From NCBI GenBank assembly GCA_045638685.1, contig JAZUBT010000027.1:1-11057 (forward strand): a stretch of DNA of 11,057 nt. The letters are read 5' to 3'. The notes under the pieces were generated by a model. The model saw only the letters and a program-made list of their open reading frames with translations. It was not told the DNA's origin and did not search any database. The stretch comes from SIG673 sp045638685. Its GTDB lineage: Bacteria > Bacillota > Clostridia > Oscillospirales > CAG-272. The position numbers and the translations under genes are program-made. Shown here piece by piece: positions 1-6,452 of the stretch; the first letter of the stretch is position 1, and each line of letters opens with the position of its first letter.

Positions 1-1
1 G

Positions 2-103
2 ACCGTTCTTTTTTTGTCTTTATTGACCGCTGGCAAGACGGTTGTCAAGGATTTAGGGGGACAAATTCAGCCGGCTGAACGGAAAATGACCGTCAAAACA
101 TGA
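2..103 (+). CDS. possible 3' end of an unidentified reading frame entering from the left
   Basis: A frame is open from base 2 to a TGA at 101-103 (about 33 codons). Its last residues read KDLGGQIQPAERKMTVKT. I do not recognise a family, and the stretch is short enough to be open by chance. The block is full of short inverted repeats, so it may equally be non-coding repeat DNA. If it is a gene, most of it lies outside the window. Confidence 0.12.
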   Translation, partial: TVLFLSLLTAGKTVVKDLGGQIQPAERKMTVKT

Positions 104-113
104 CGGCCTTTTC
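66..113 (+). repeat. inverted-repeat block with weak terminator-like hairpin
   Basis: Bases 66-79 are a perfect 14-base palindrome (TTCAGCCGGCTGAA). Bases 90-95 and 101-106 form a 6-bp stem (CCGTCA/TGACGG) with a 5-base loop, followed two bases later by TTTT. The hairpin could be a weak plus-strand terminator for whatever lies to the left. TTGAC at 23-27 and GTCAA at 44-48 add another inverted pair. The density of dyads suggests a non-coding or repeat-derived block. No specific family is recognised. Confidence 0.3.
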
Positions 114-131
114 GTTATACTTTCAGATATA

Positions 132-158
132 GAAAAACCACGCCCGAAGGCGTGGTTT
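132..158 (-). terminator. intrinsic terminator of the small RNA
   Basis: A perfect 10-bp stem (135-144 with 149-158) closes a UUCG tetraloop on the minus strand. The loop is closed by C-G, the exceptionally stable form. The 3' arm runs straight into five U's. The plus strand has no U-tract after the stem, so it works for minus-strand transcription. Confidence 0.88.
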
Positions 159-245
159 GTGAGAAGTCTCACCTAAAAGCCCAAAGTGTCTTCTCTGTCA
201 ACGCGCAGAAAGCCGTTGCTCCGCCGTTTCGTTGGCGAGGTGGGC
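132..245 (-). ncRNA. candidate structured small RNA (~114 nt), family not recognised
   Basis: This is a stand-alone minus-strand transcription unit: a perfect sigma-A promoter (252-280), a predicted start at about 245 (G), and a strong terminator (132-158). No convincing reading frame lies between. Mutually compatible helices: CAACG/CGUUG (234-230 with 203-199); an inner GCGGAG/UUCUGC with one G-U at each of two positions (224-219 with 210-205); and GAGAAG-A-CAC paired with GUG-AGA-CUUCUC (195-186 with 172-161), closing a 13-nt loop. That loop contains UGGGC (183-179), which can pair with the 5' end GCCCA (245-241), giving a pseudoknot. A competing local hairpin GUGAG/CUCAC (172-159) would break the third helix, so a switch is possible. 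The unit is shorter than 6S RNA and lacks the SRP RNA signature loop and any T-box or classic riboswitch core I know. The transcript ends before any minus-strand gene, so a trans-acting RNA is more likely than a leader. Promoter, terminator and pairings are seen in the sequence. The function is unknown. Confidence 0.7.
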
Positions 246-251
246 AAATAT

Positions 252-280
252 ATTATAGCATAGGAGAAAAGAAATGTCAA
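252..280 (-). promoter_or_regulatory. consensus sigma-A promoter for the small RNA
   Basis: On the minus strand, -35 TTGACA (280-275) and -10 TATAAT (257-252) are separated by exactly 17 bases. Both hexamers match the consensus at every position. The predicted start is about 245. Such a perfect promoter is typical of very strongly transcribed stable RNAs. Confidence 0.9.
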
Positions 281-365
281 GTGTAAATTACAGTTTAAAA
301 CATAAAGGATATTTTTAAAAACAATCCGAAAATATCGTCAAATATAATAAATTCATTTATTCTAC

Positions 366-394
366 TTGATTTTATTCTTTTTTTCTGCTACAAT
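366..394 (+). promoter_or_regulatory. sigma-A promoter for rsmB
   Basis: TTGATT (366-371) and TACAAT (389-394) are separated by 17 bases, with a predicted start near 401. This leaves a 5' untranslated region of about 97 bases. That region holds a small GTATG/CATAC hairpin (423-427 with 435-439) but nothing resembling a known riboswitch. Together with the minus-strand promoter at 252-280 it forms a divergent pair about 90 bases apart. Confidence 0.65.
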
Positions 395-497
395 TATTAC
401 GTTACAAGCTATTAGACGCATAGTATGAGTACAACATACGATAACAAAAAACAAACCACATAAAAACAACATTTAATATCTAATACAAATAAAGAAA

Positions 498-1802
498 ATG
501 CAAAATATAAGAAAAATAGTATATTTATCACTTTTGTCCTGCGAAAAAAACGGCCGCTACTCAAACCTTGAGGCTGACTCCGTTTTAAAAGCCGACAAAA
601 TAGACGAAAAGGAGCGAGGCTTCTACACCGCGCTCTTTTACGGAGTGATCGAAAGAAAAATCACTCTCGACTACCAAATAGCCAAACTTTGCGAAAAACC
701 ACTCGATACCCTGCAACAAAATGTTATAATTCTTTTGAGAATGGGGATTTATCAGCTTTTATACATGAACTCCGTTCCCGACCACGCCGCTATAAACGAA
801 ACGGTTAAGCTCGCAAAGGAAACGGCGAATAGCGGAGCCGTCGGATTTATAAACGGCGTTTTACGCAGCGCTGCGCGGAGGCTAAAGGAGGAAAACGGCA
901 ACGTTGTTCTTATCACCCCCGATCGCACACGCGACGTTTGCGGCTACCTTTCCATAACCTACGGATACCCGAGATACCTCGCTAAAATCTGGGTAAACGC
1001 TTACGGAGAGGAAAACACGGAAAGAATCATGCAGTCAATGAACAGGCCTCCTAGACTTTCAATCCGTGTCAATACCCTTAAAATCTCAAGAGAAAAGTAT
1101 CTGTATCTGCTTGACGATGCAGGATATAACGCGTCTCCCTCGGAAATCACCGAGGACGGAATAACGGTTAGCGGCGGAGCCGTCTCCTCTCTCCCCGGAT
1201 ATAACGACGGATATTTCTTTATACAGGACGATGCCTCGGCTATGGCTATAAGAGCCTTTGACGTTCGGGAGGGAGACACAGTTATTGACACATGTGCCTG
1301 TCCGGGCGGTAAAAGCTTCCTTATGTCAATTTATATGAAAAACAAAGGAAGGGTAATAAGCTCGGACGTCCACGCAAATAAGCTTTCTCTTATTGAAAGC
1401 GGAAAAGAGCGTCTCGGCACTTCGATAATTGAAACCAGATGCGCTGACGCTACCGTTTTTGACAGCTCGCTTGAAGGCGTGGCGGACAAGGTTCTATGCG
1501 ACGTCCCCTGCTCAGGCTTCGGCACCATTGCCAAAAAGCCGGATTTAAGGCACAAAACAAAGGACTCCGTAGCGGAGCTTCCAAAGCTACAGCTTTCAAT
1601 ACTTGAGGCAAGTGCAAGATACTGTAAGCGCGGCGGGTATCTTATGTATTCAACCTGTACGCTCTATCCACCGGAAAACGAGGAAAACGTCCGAACGTTC
1701 TTAGCGCTAAACACCGATTTCAAGCTCGTGAACATGGTAACCAACTTCCCTTATGAATCGCTTTCAGACGGTTTTTTCTACGCCATTTTTAAAAGAAGCT
1801 GA
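498..1802 (+). CDS. rsmB: RsmB, 16S rRNA (cytosine-967-C5)-methyltransferase
   Basis: This cytoplasmic enzyme transfers a methyl group from S-adenosylmethionine to C5 of a cytosine in 16S rRNA (C967 in E. coli numbering) during 30S maturation. The 434 residues match the usual family length. Residues 1-130 form a NusB-like all-alpha RNA-binding domain (e.g. DHAAINETVKLAK near 95), followed by a Rossmann methyltransferase domain. Visible motifs: the SAM-binding loop DTCACPGGK (264-272; the usual form is CAAPGGK), motif IV DVPCSG with Cys338, and motif VI YSTC with Cys387. The paired cysteines are the hallmark of RNA m5C methyltransferases; Cys387 is expected to be the nucleophile and Cys338 to assist product release. 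The start has only a weak purine-rich ribosome site, but the protein begins where the family normally does. The gene is monocistronic here, converging on gdhA; in many Firmicutes rsmB sits in a larger fmt/def/prpC cluster, which is absent. Identification is secure; exact base specificity is from the family. Confidence 0.95.
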   Translation: MQNIRKIVYLSLLSCEKNGRYSNLEADSVLKADKIDEKERGFYTALFYGVIERKITLDYQIAKLCEKPLDTLQQNVIILLRMGIYQLLYMNSVPDHAAINETVKLAKETANSGAVGFINGVLRSAARRLKEENGNVVLITPDRTRDVCGYLSITYGYPRYLAKIWVNAYGEENTERIMQSMNRPPRLSIRVNTLKISREKYLYLLDDAGYNASPSEITEDGITVSGGAVSSLPGYNDGYFFIQDDASAMAIRAFDVREGDTVIDTCACPGGKSFLMSIYMKNKGRVISSDVHANKLSLIESGKERLGTSIIETRCADATVFDSSLEGVADKVLCDVPCSGFGTIAKKPDLRHKTKDSVAELPKLQLSILEASARYCKRGGYLMYSTCTLYPPENEENVRTFLALNTDFKLVNMVTNFPYESLSDGFFYAIFKRS

Positions 1803-1855
1803 TCCAAGGCGCTTTAATTTAAAGACAGCATTTTAAATAAAAACACTTATAAACA

Positions 1856-1904
1856 AAACCCGTAACCTTACCGTGATAGGTAAAGCTACGGGTTTCTTTT
1901 TATT
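1856..1904 (+). terminator. strong intrinsic terminator of rsmB, probably bidirectional
   Basis: A 9-bp outer stem (AAACCCGTA 1856-1864 with TACGGGTTT 1887-1895) is continued by an inner stem (TTACC 1868-1872 with GGTAA 1879-1883). On the plus strand it runs into TTTCTTTTTATT. On the minus strand the same stem is followed by a less regular T-rich stretch, so it can also stop gdhA transcription. It sits about 55 bases after the rsmB stop codon. Confidence 0.88.
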
Positions 1905-1913
1905 AGATTAAAG

Positions 1914-2012
1914 GGTGCTTGATAAACACCAAGGCTCTTATACCAATAACTGCTTGGTAAATGCCGAAAGGGGACTGTCAGCTACCTGACTGCTTAGAAA
2001 GGCTCTTTTCTA
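1914..2012 (-). other. row of four small hairpins in the gdhA 3' untranslated region
   Basis: Between the gdhA stop codon and the shared terminator lie four successive short perfect stems. They are GGTG/CACC (1914-1917 with 1927-1930), TACCAA/TTGGTA with a 7-base loop (1941-1946 with 1954-1959), GTCAG/CTGAC with a CTAC loop (1977-1981 with 1986-1990), and TAGAAA/TTTCTA (1995-2000 with 2007-2012). None is followed by a clear T-tract except through the downstream terminator. Similar words recur (AAGGCTCTT at 1931 and 1999; ACTGCTTGG and ACTGCTTAG), hinting at a decayed tandem duplication. There is no reading frame of note. It could be a structured 3' UTR, a processed small RNA, or neutral sequence. 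The strand is inferred from gdhA. Confidence 0.4.
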
Positions 2013-2033
2013 TCAGGGGGATACTATCCGTAA

Positions 2034-3386
2034 TTAGCAAACACCCTGAGCCTTCATAGCATCGGCAACCTTAAGGAATCCGGCAATATTTGCGCCCGCT
2101 ACGAGGTCGTCCTTCATTCCGTACTTATTAGCAGCTGCAACGGATGCGTCAAATATGTTCTTCATAATCATTTTGAGCTTTGCGTCAACCTCTTCAGCCG
2201 TCCAGCTGTAACGCATAGAGTTCTGAGACATCTCAAGTCCGGAGGTCGCAACGCCACCTGCGTTAACAGCCTTAGAAGGAGCAACTATAACGCCTGCGTT
2301 CTTAAGCATAGCAACTGCCTCGTTAGTGGTAGGCATGTTGGAAACCTCAACGTAGTACTTAACGCCGTTAGCTATTATCATTTCAGCGTCAGCCTCGCGA
2401 ACCTCGTTCTGAGTTGCGCACGGCATAAGTATATCAGCCTTTACACCCCACGGCTTCTGACCTGCAAAGAACGGAACGCCAAACTTATCAGCGTAGTCCT
2501 GAACTCTGTTGCGGCAGGACGCGCGCATTTCGAGCATAAAGTCAATCTTTTCGGGAGTGTTGATTCCGTCCTCGTCGTAGATATAACCGTCGGGACCGGA
2601 AATGGTAACTACCTTACCGCCAAGCTCGGTTACCTTCTGTACGGTACCCCAAGCAACGTTACCGAAGCCGGAGATAGCGAAGGTTTTACCCTTTATGTCG
2701 TCTCCGAAGTACTTAAGCATTTCAACGGTGTAGTAAACCGCGCCGTAGCCGGTTGCCTCGGGACGGATAAGAGAACCGCCGTAGGAAAGTCCCTTACCGG
2801 TAAGAACGCCGGTGAACTCGTCGCGAAGTCTCTTGTACTGTCCGAAGAGGTAGCCTATCTCTCTTGCGCCAACTCCGATGTCTCCTGCGGGAACGTCGGT
2901 ATCAGCGCCGATGTATTTCTGAAGCTCGGTCATAAAGCTCTGGCAGAAGCGCATAACCTCTGCGTCGGACTTGCCCTGAGGATCAAAGTCCGAACCGCCC
3001 TTGCCGCCGCCCATGGGGAGAGAGGTAAGGGAGTTCTTAAAGGTCTGCTCGAAGCCGAGGAACTTAATGATGGATTCGTTTACCGAGGGGTGGAAGCGAA
3101 GACCGCCCTTGTACGGACCGATAGCGGAGTTAAACTGGATACGGAATCCTCTGTTTACCTGTACCTTTCCGTTATCATCTACCCACGGAACACGGAATTT
3201 TATAATTCTCTCGGGCTCTACCATGCGCTCAAGAACACCGCTGGTTACGTACTCGGGGCTCTGCTCGATAACGGGCTCGATGGATTCGAGAACCTCGGTA
3301 ACGGTCTGGTGGAACTCGGTCTCACCGGCATTTCTTGCTTTTACTCTCTCGATAAGGTCGAGAAGGTACTGATTCTTTATTGCCAT
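2034..3386 (-). CDS. gdhA: GdhA, hexameric glutamate dehydrogenase
   Basis: It reversibly converts 2-oxoglutarate, ammonium and NAD(P)H to glutamate. It acts in the cytoplasm, linking nitrogen assimilation or amino-acid fermentation to central metabolism. The 450 residues are the normal length of the bacterial hexameric (small-subunit) class. Substrate- and catalysis-related residues by family homology: Lys93 in PYKGGLRF, Lys117 in FKNSL, catalytic Lys129 in LPMGGGKGG, Asp169 in PAGDIG. The coenzyme domain has the dinucleotide fingerprint SGFGNVAWG (239-247). The segment SGPDGYIYD (263-271) matches, as far as I recall, the NAD-specific C. symbiosum enzyme rather than NADP enzymes such as that of E. 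coli, so NAD preference is likely though not certain. Start choice is supported by AAAGGAG (3402-3396) nine bases upstream and by a near-perfect promoter. The gene is monocistronic, transcribed away from spoIIE and ending at the shared terminator. Confidence 0.96.
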   Translation of the reverse strand: MAIKNQYLLDLIERVKARNAGETEFHQTVTEVLESIEPVIEQSPEYVTSGVLERMVEPERIIKFRVPWVDDNGKVQVNRGFRIQFNSAIGPYKGGLRFHPSVNESIIKFLGFEQTFKNSLTSLPMGGGKGGSDFDPQGKSDAEVMRFCQSFMTELQKYIGADTDVPAGDIGVGAREIGYLFGQYKRLRDEFTGVLTGKGLSYGGSLIRPEATGYGAVYYTVEMLKYFGDDIKGKTFAISGFGNVAWGTVQKVTELGGKVVTISGPDGYIYDEDGINTPEKIDFMLEMRASCRNRVQDYADKFGVPFFAGQKPWGVKADILMPCATQNEVREADAEMIIANGVKYYVEVSNMPTTNEAVAMLKNAGVIVAPSKAVNAGGVATSGLEMSQNSMRYSWTAEEVDAKLKMIMKNIFDASVAAANKYGMKDDLVAGANIAGFLKVADAMKAQGVC

Positions 3387-3431
3387 TTGATGTATCTCCT
3401 TTAATATTAATTTAATTAGTAGGCACTTTTT

Positions 3432-3460
3432 AGTATAGTATTATTTTTATTTTTTGTCAA
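3432..3460 (-). promoter_or_regulatory. sigma-A promoter of gdhA
   Basis: On the minus strand, TTGACA (3460-3455) is followed after exactly 17 bases by TATACT (3437-3432). The predicted start is near 3425, giving a leader of about 40 bases that contains the AAAGGAG ribosome site. A TGTCGAA word, the Spo0A box consensus, lies on the same strand at 3523-3517, about 57 bases upstream of the -35. It could be a regulatory site or chance. Confidence 0.88.
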
Positions 3461-3589
3461 TAAGAAATTACAGATTTTGATTATTTTTTCCTATTAATAC
3501 ATAAAATAAAGTATTTTTCGACATAAAATCTTAAATTTCCGTCATACCTTTTTTCGCACCTGACATCAACAGCTGTTTAGAGGTGGAGA

Positions 3590-5995
3590 TCAAGCCTCTT
3601 TTGCAGCCGTTTCCTGTTTAAACCGTCCTATCTCTATTACCAACACGGTTTTATCGTCGTTTTGCGGACAAAGCTCTCCCGATTTTTTCATAATAAGTTC
3701 CGTAAGCTCCTCGGGGCTGTTAAAGCTGCCGGAGACGGTATCGGAAATCCATTTCCCGTCAAAGCCGTCTGATGCTATTCCGTCTGAAAGCATTATAACT
3801 GTATCCCCTGCGGAAAGCCTGAACCCCGTCTCTACGGGATACGCCTCCTCGGTTATTCCAACCGGCATACTGTTAGCATTAATGCAGTAAACACCGCCGT
3901 TTCTTACAATGTACGACGCCGCCGCTCCGTTTTTCAAAAACGAGGCGTTTCCGCTGACAAGGTCAAGCTCCATAATATCAAGCGTGGTAAAGCATTCACC
4001 GTTTCGTCTTTTCAGTATATCGCCCGCAAGAAGCGCCGCCGTGGATTTTTTCACCCTACATCTAAGCAGCTTTTCAAGTACGGAAAGCGCGGTTTTTGAT
4101 ACGTTATTTGCCTCCTCGCCGCTCCCCATTCCGTCCGCAAGCATTGCGTAAAAATATCCGTCATCCATTTCTCCCGACAAAACGTTATCTCCACTGCATA
4201 CCTCCCCTGCCTTTGTCGATTTAAGACAGCACACCTTTGCCGACAGCGTTTTCTCGGGACTAAAAACCATACACTCCTTCTTCTCTCCCATAATAACAGG
4301 CAAGGCGTATTCTGTTTTACACGCCTCGGAAAAAGCCTTCCTTATTTTTTCCCGCTCCTCATCGGTAAAGCTTCTCCTCACTCCATGGGCGTATATTCGC
4401 TTTCTTTCAGAGCCTAATACAGATACCGTATCGGGCTTAAAGCCTATTGCACCCGACACACTTAAAACCGTTTTTTCAGCATCGACGTCCCGCGCGTTTT
4501 CAAGCCTTAGGTTATTTGCCACATCGGACAGCATATCCGCGACGGATTTGAAATTACACGCCGCTACGCTATTAAGCGACGCTGTCGCGGTCTCCGTCTT
4601 AGGCTCATTTGAAACTCGCCTTATCTCCTCGCTAAGCTCCTTAAATTTTATGCAATACCCCGATAAATAGTTTGTTTTCTTATCTCTCGGAAGCGCCTCT
4701 CCTCTTTCGTAAGCATCCATAATACCCTTAACCGACTCCTCGGCTCTTTTCGCCTCGCTTTCCCAGCATATAGAGCTTAGCGCACAGCTCTCGCAAAAGC
4801 CCGACGAAAGCGCATTGGAGACCTTTTTGGACCTTTGATATAATTCGCACCCGTCTGCTTCGTTAAGCGTTTTTGAAATATCACGCAGCGCCTCGGAAAG
4901 CCTTTCAATATTTTCATTTCTTTCAATATTACGCATAGCTCTCGTTTCCGCCTCGCTAAGCGCGTCATACTCTCGCGGAAGCTCGTTTTTAGGATACGGA
5001 AAACGCTCGGGGATAAATGAATATCTTATCATTGGCGAGACCGCCGCAACCGCGATTACCGTTTCGGGCACAAATCCCACAAGAGCGCCGTAACCGACCT
5101 GAAAAAGAGCAACACTCACGCCTGCAAACGCAGAAATCCCTGCCGTGGGTAGAACACCGATACAGTAGAATATTCCGGCAACGCCCCCCACCGTTGCATA
5201 AGAAACTGCAAGAGCGGGACTGCACACCGCTCCTAAAACCGCACCGATTACGGCGCCTCTGACCGCTCCACCCTTACTTGCGGAGATAAGAGTTAAAATA
5301 AGCGTAGCTACCGAGGCAAGAGAAACGCCGAAATAACGTATATCCTTTAACGAATAGACTACCGCAAAAAAGAAGGCAAGAACCGTTAGCTCATATATCA
5401 TTCTTTCGGCATACCCTCCCTCGCCTATCCGCTTTCTCGGACATCCCGAAAAGAAGACGGCGAAAACCGTCGTGAGCACGGGTAGGGCTATCACGGTAGC
5501 AAGCAGCTTTATCCATACCCCCTCGTACACTCCGCTCTCCGTCAGATGGAAAGCGCTCTCCGTAAGCGCCATAAACGATGCATACCCGACCTTTATCAGC
5601 GGAGGCTCTTTAAATAACCGCGCGCCTTCCTTCCCATCTCCTATCCAAACGGATACGGCAATACGTAAAACCGCCACGGCAGTTAAAACAAAAAATCTGG
5701 AAAAGCTTACCGTTTTAGTTAAAAAAGCTCCGTAAATTGCGCCCGCATAGGCTCCTAACATACCGGCGCCCGACGAACATAAAAGAGCGTCGGTAAGAGG
5801 TACCCCTACCGACATATCGGTATAAGGCAGCCTGCATCCCGAAAATACCGCCGCAATAAAAAAATGCATTACGAGTGTGAGAAGAATTAAAAACCGCTCC
5901 TTCGGGCTTTTACCGTAAAAAAACCGATTTACAGTACTTTTCCATCTGTTATACCCTTTTTCGACTGTGAAAGACTTTGTGCTGAACATCTGCAT
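3590..5995 (-). CDS. spoIIE: SpoIIE, stage II sporulation serine phosphatase
   Basis: SpoIIE is a membrane protein at the asymmetric septum. It dephosphorylates SpoIIAA-P so that SpoIIAA releases sigma-F from SpoIIAB, switching on forespore gene expression. Visible here (counting from the ATG at 5995): an N-terminal third with about ten hydrophobic segments, starting near residue 35 and ending near 330; a central soluble region with a Cys cluster (CESCALSSICW); and a C-terminal PP2C-type domain. Metal-binding acidic motifs are present: DGMGSGEEA (Asp621), LSDGI (Asp738) and NDDKTV (Asp780/781), so the phosphatase should be active. The 801 residues are close to the 827 of the B. subtilis protein. 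Start choice: a frame-open ATG at 6019 has no ribosome site, while the ATG at 5995 follows AAGGAAAGGA at good spacing; 5989 is a further alternative. No terminator is evident downstream, and the gene is monocistronic here. The SpoIIAA/AB/sigma-F operon is not in view. Confidence 0.93.
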   Translation of the reverse strand: MQMFSTKSFTVEKGYNRWKSTVNRFFYGKSPKERFLILLTLVMHFFIAAVFSGCRLPYTDMSVGVPLTDALLCSSGAGMLGAYAGAIYGAFLTKTVSFSRFFVLTAVAVLRIAVSVWIGDGKEGARLFKEPPLIKVGYASFMALTESAFHLTESGVYEGVWIKLLATVIALPVLTTVFAVFFSGCPRKRIGEGGYAERMIYELTVLAFFFAVVYSLKDIRYFGVSLASVATLILTLISASKGGAVRGAVIGAVLGAVCSPALAVSYATVGGVAGIFYCIGVLPTAGISAFAGVSVALFQVGYGALVGFVPETVIAVAAVSPMIRYSFIPERFPYPKNELPREYDALSEAETRAMRNIERNENIERLSEALRDISKTLNEADGCELYQRSKKVSNALSSGFCESCALSSICWESEAKRAEESVKGIMDAYERGEALPRDKKTNYLSGYCIKFKELSEEIRRVSNEPKTETATASLNSVAACNFKSVADMLSDVANNLRLENARDVDAEKTVLSVSGAIGFKPDTVSVLGSERKRIYAHGVRRSFTDEEREKIRKAFSEACKTEYALPVIMGEKKECMVFSPEKTLSAKVCCLKSTKAGEVCSGDNVLSGEMDDGYFYAMLADGMGSGEEANNVSKTALSVLEKLLRCRVKKSTAALLAGDILKRRNGECFTTLDIMELDLVSGNASFLKNGAAASYIVRNGGVYCINANSMPVGITEEAYPVETGFRLSAGDTVIMLSDGIASDGFDGKWISDTVSGSFNSPEELTELIMKKSGELCPQNDDKTVLVIEIGRFKQETAAKEA

Positions 5996-5998
5996 ATT

Positions 5999-6008
5999 TC
6001 CTTTCCTT
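5999..6008 (-). promoter_or_regulatory. ribosome binding site that fixes the spoIIE start
   Basis: Two overlapping AAGGA words on the minus strand (6008-6004 and 6003-5999) lie 8 and 3 bases before the ATG at 5995. The more upstream ATG at 6019 has only AT-rich sequence in front of it. This favours initiation at 5995 (or 5989) over the longest frame. Confidence 0.65.
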
Positions 6009-6070
6009 TTTACATACAATAATATTTACGTGTTTTCGTCTCTGATTAAATTTTACACGCTAAGGCGAGC

Positions 6071-6095
6071 AAAAAAGGGCGAAAGGCGTCGCCCT
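6071..6095 (-). terminator. minus-strand intrinsic terminator upstream of spoIIE
   Basis: On the minus strand, AGGGCG (6095-6090) pairs with CGCCCT (6081-6076) around an 8-base loop and is followed by TTTTTT (6076-6071). It lies about 75 bases upstream of the spoIIE start and faces the same way. It must therefore end a transcript arising to its right, either a separate small RNA or a prematurely stopped leader of spoIIE. No minus-strand protein gene exists to the right for it to serve. Confidence 0.7.
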
Positions 6096-6220
6096 GAAAG
6101 GAAAACCGTTACTTAAATTTATACAAAAAACTCCGATACGTATTATTTTAAAAGTGTTTTTTACATACCCCCTCTTTTTTCGCCAGACGAATTTTGTCTT
6201 TTTCTACCGATAGCTTTTAA

Positions 6221-6379
6221 CGAGCGTTTTTTAAAAACGGCGTATTCGCCTTTGAAGCTCGGAGCGTGCCGCCGCGGTTTAAGCTTTCTCCATGTATGGG
6301 AGCCTTTCACCCTTGTCTATATCACAAAACAGGCTCTGCGCATTGGAAAGCTTTTCGTTTTTTACACGTAAAGCGCTCG
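6221..6379. other. strongly structured intergenic element, possible non-coding RNA
   Basis: A nested hairpin is built from AAGCTTTC/GAAAGCTT (6281-6288 with 6346-6353), then GAGCCT/AGGCTC (6300-6305 with 6331-6336), then TTGT/ACAA (6313-6316 with 6324-6327). An internal loop of about 11 by 9 bases separates the first two helices. An outer CGAGCG/CGCTCG pair (6221-6226 with 6374-6379) could enclose the whole. On the plus strand the main hairpin is followed by TTTTCGTTTTTT. On the minus strand a small GGCG/CGCC hairpin (6250-6239) is followed by GTTTTT (to 6233). Either strand could therefore be an RNA with its own terminator. I find no convincing promoter for either. The long helix with a central bubble is loosely 6S-like, but no family is recognised. 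This and the terminator at 6071-6095 are what the 450-base gap between spoIIE and the 63-codon gene holds. Confidence 0.45.
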
Positions 6380-6385
6380 AATATT

Positions 6386-6415
6386 TTGACCGTTAAGGGA
6401 AAAAATAAATATATG
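6386..6415 (+). promoter_or_regulatory. possible promoter for the 63-codon gene
   Basis: TTGACC (6386-6391) is a good -35 hexamer. The -10 is poor: TATATG at 6410-6415 with 18-base spacing, or ATATAT with 17. Its position, about 40 bases before the start codon, suits a short-leader gene. Confidence 0.35.
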
Positions 6416-6452
6416 CCAAGCGGCTGTTATAAAAACAAGGGAGTAATAAAAA

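Noticed and set aside
132..245. 6S RNA
   Set aside because: The transcript of about 114 nt is too short for a typical 180-200 nt 6S RNA, and its ends do not form the long closing helix. I leave the family open.
3541..3589. Terminator for spoIIE
   Set aside because: A CACCT/AGGTG pair and an AACAGCTGTT palindrome (3568-3577) are present, but on the spoIIE strand they are followed by A-rich rather than T-rich sequence. I do not call a terminator.
6221..6379. T-box leader, SRP RNA, lysine or SAM riboswitch
   Set aside because: The required conserved cores (T-box antiterminator sequence, SRP tetraloop and asymmetric loop, riboswitch core motifs) are absent on both strands.
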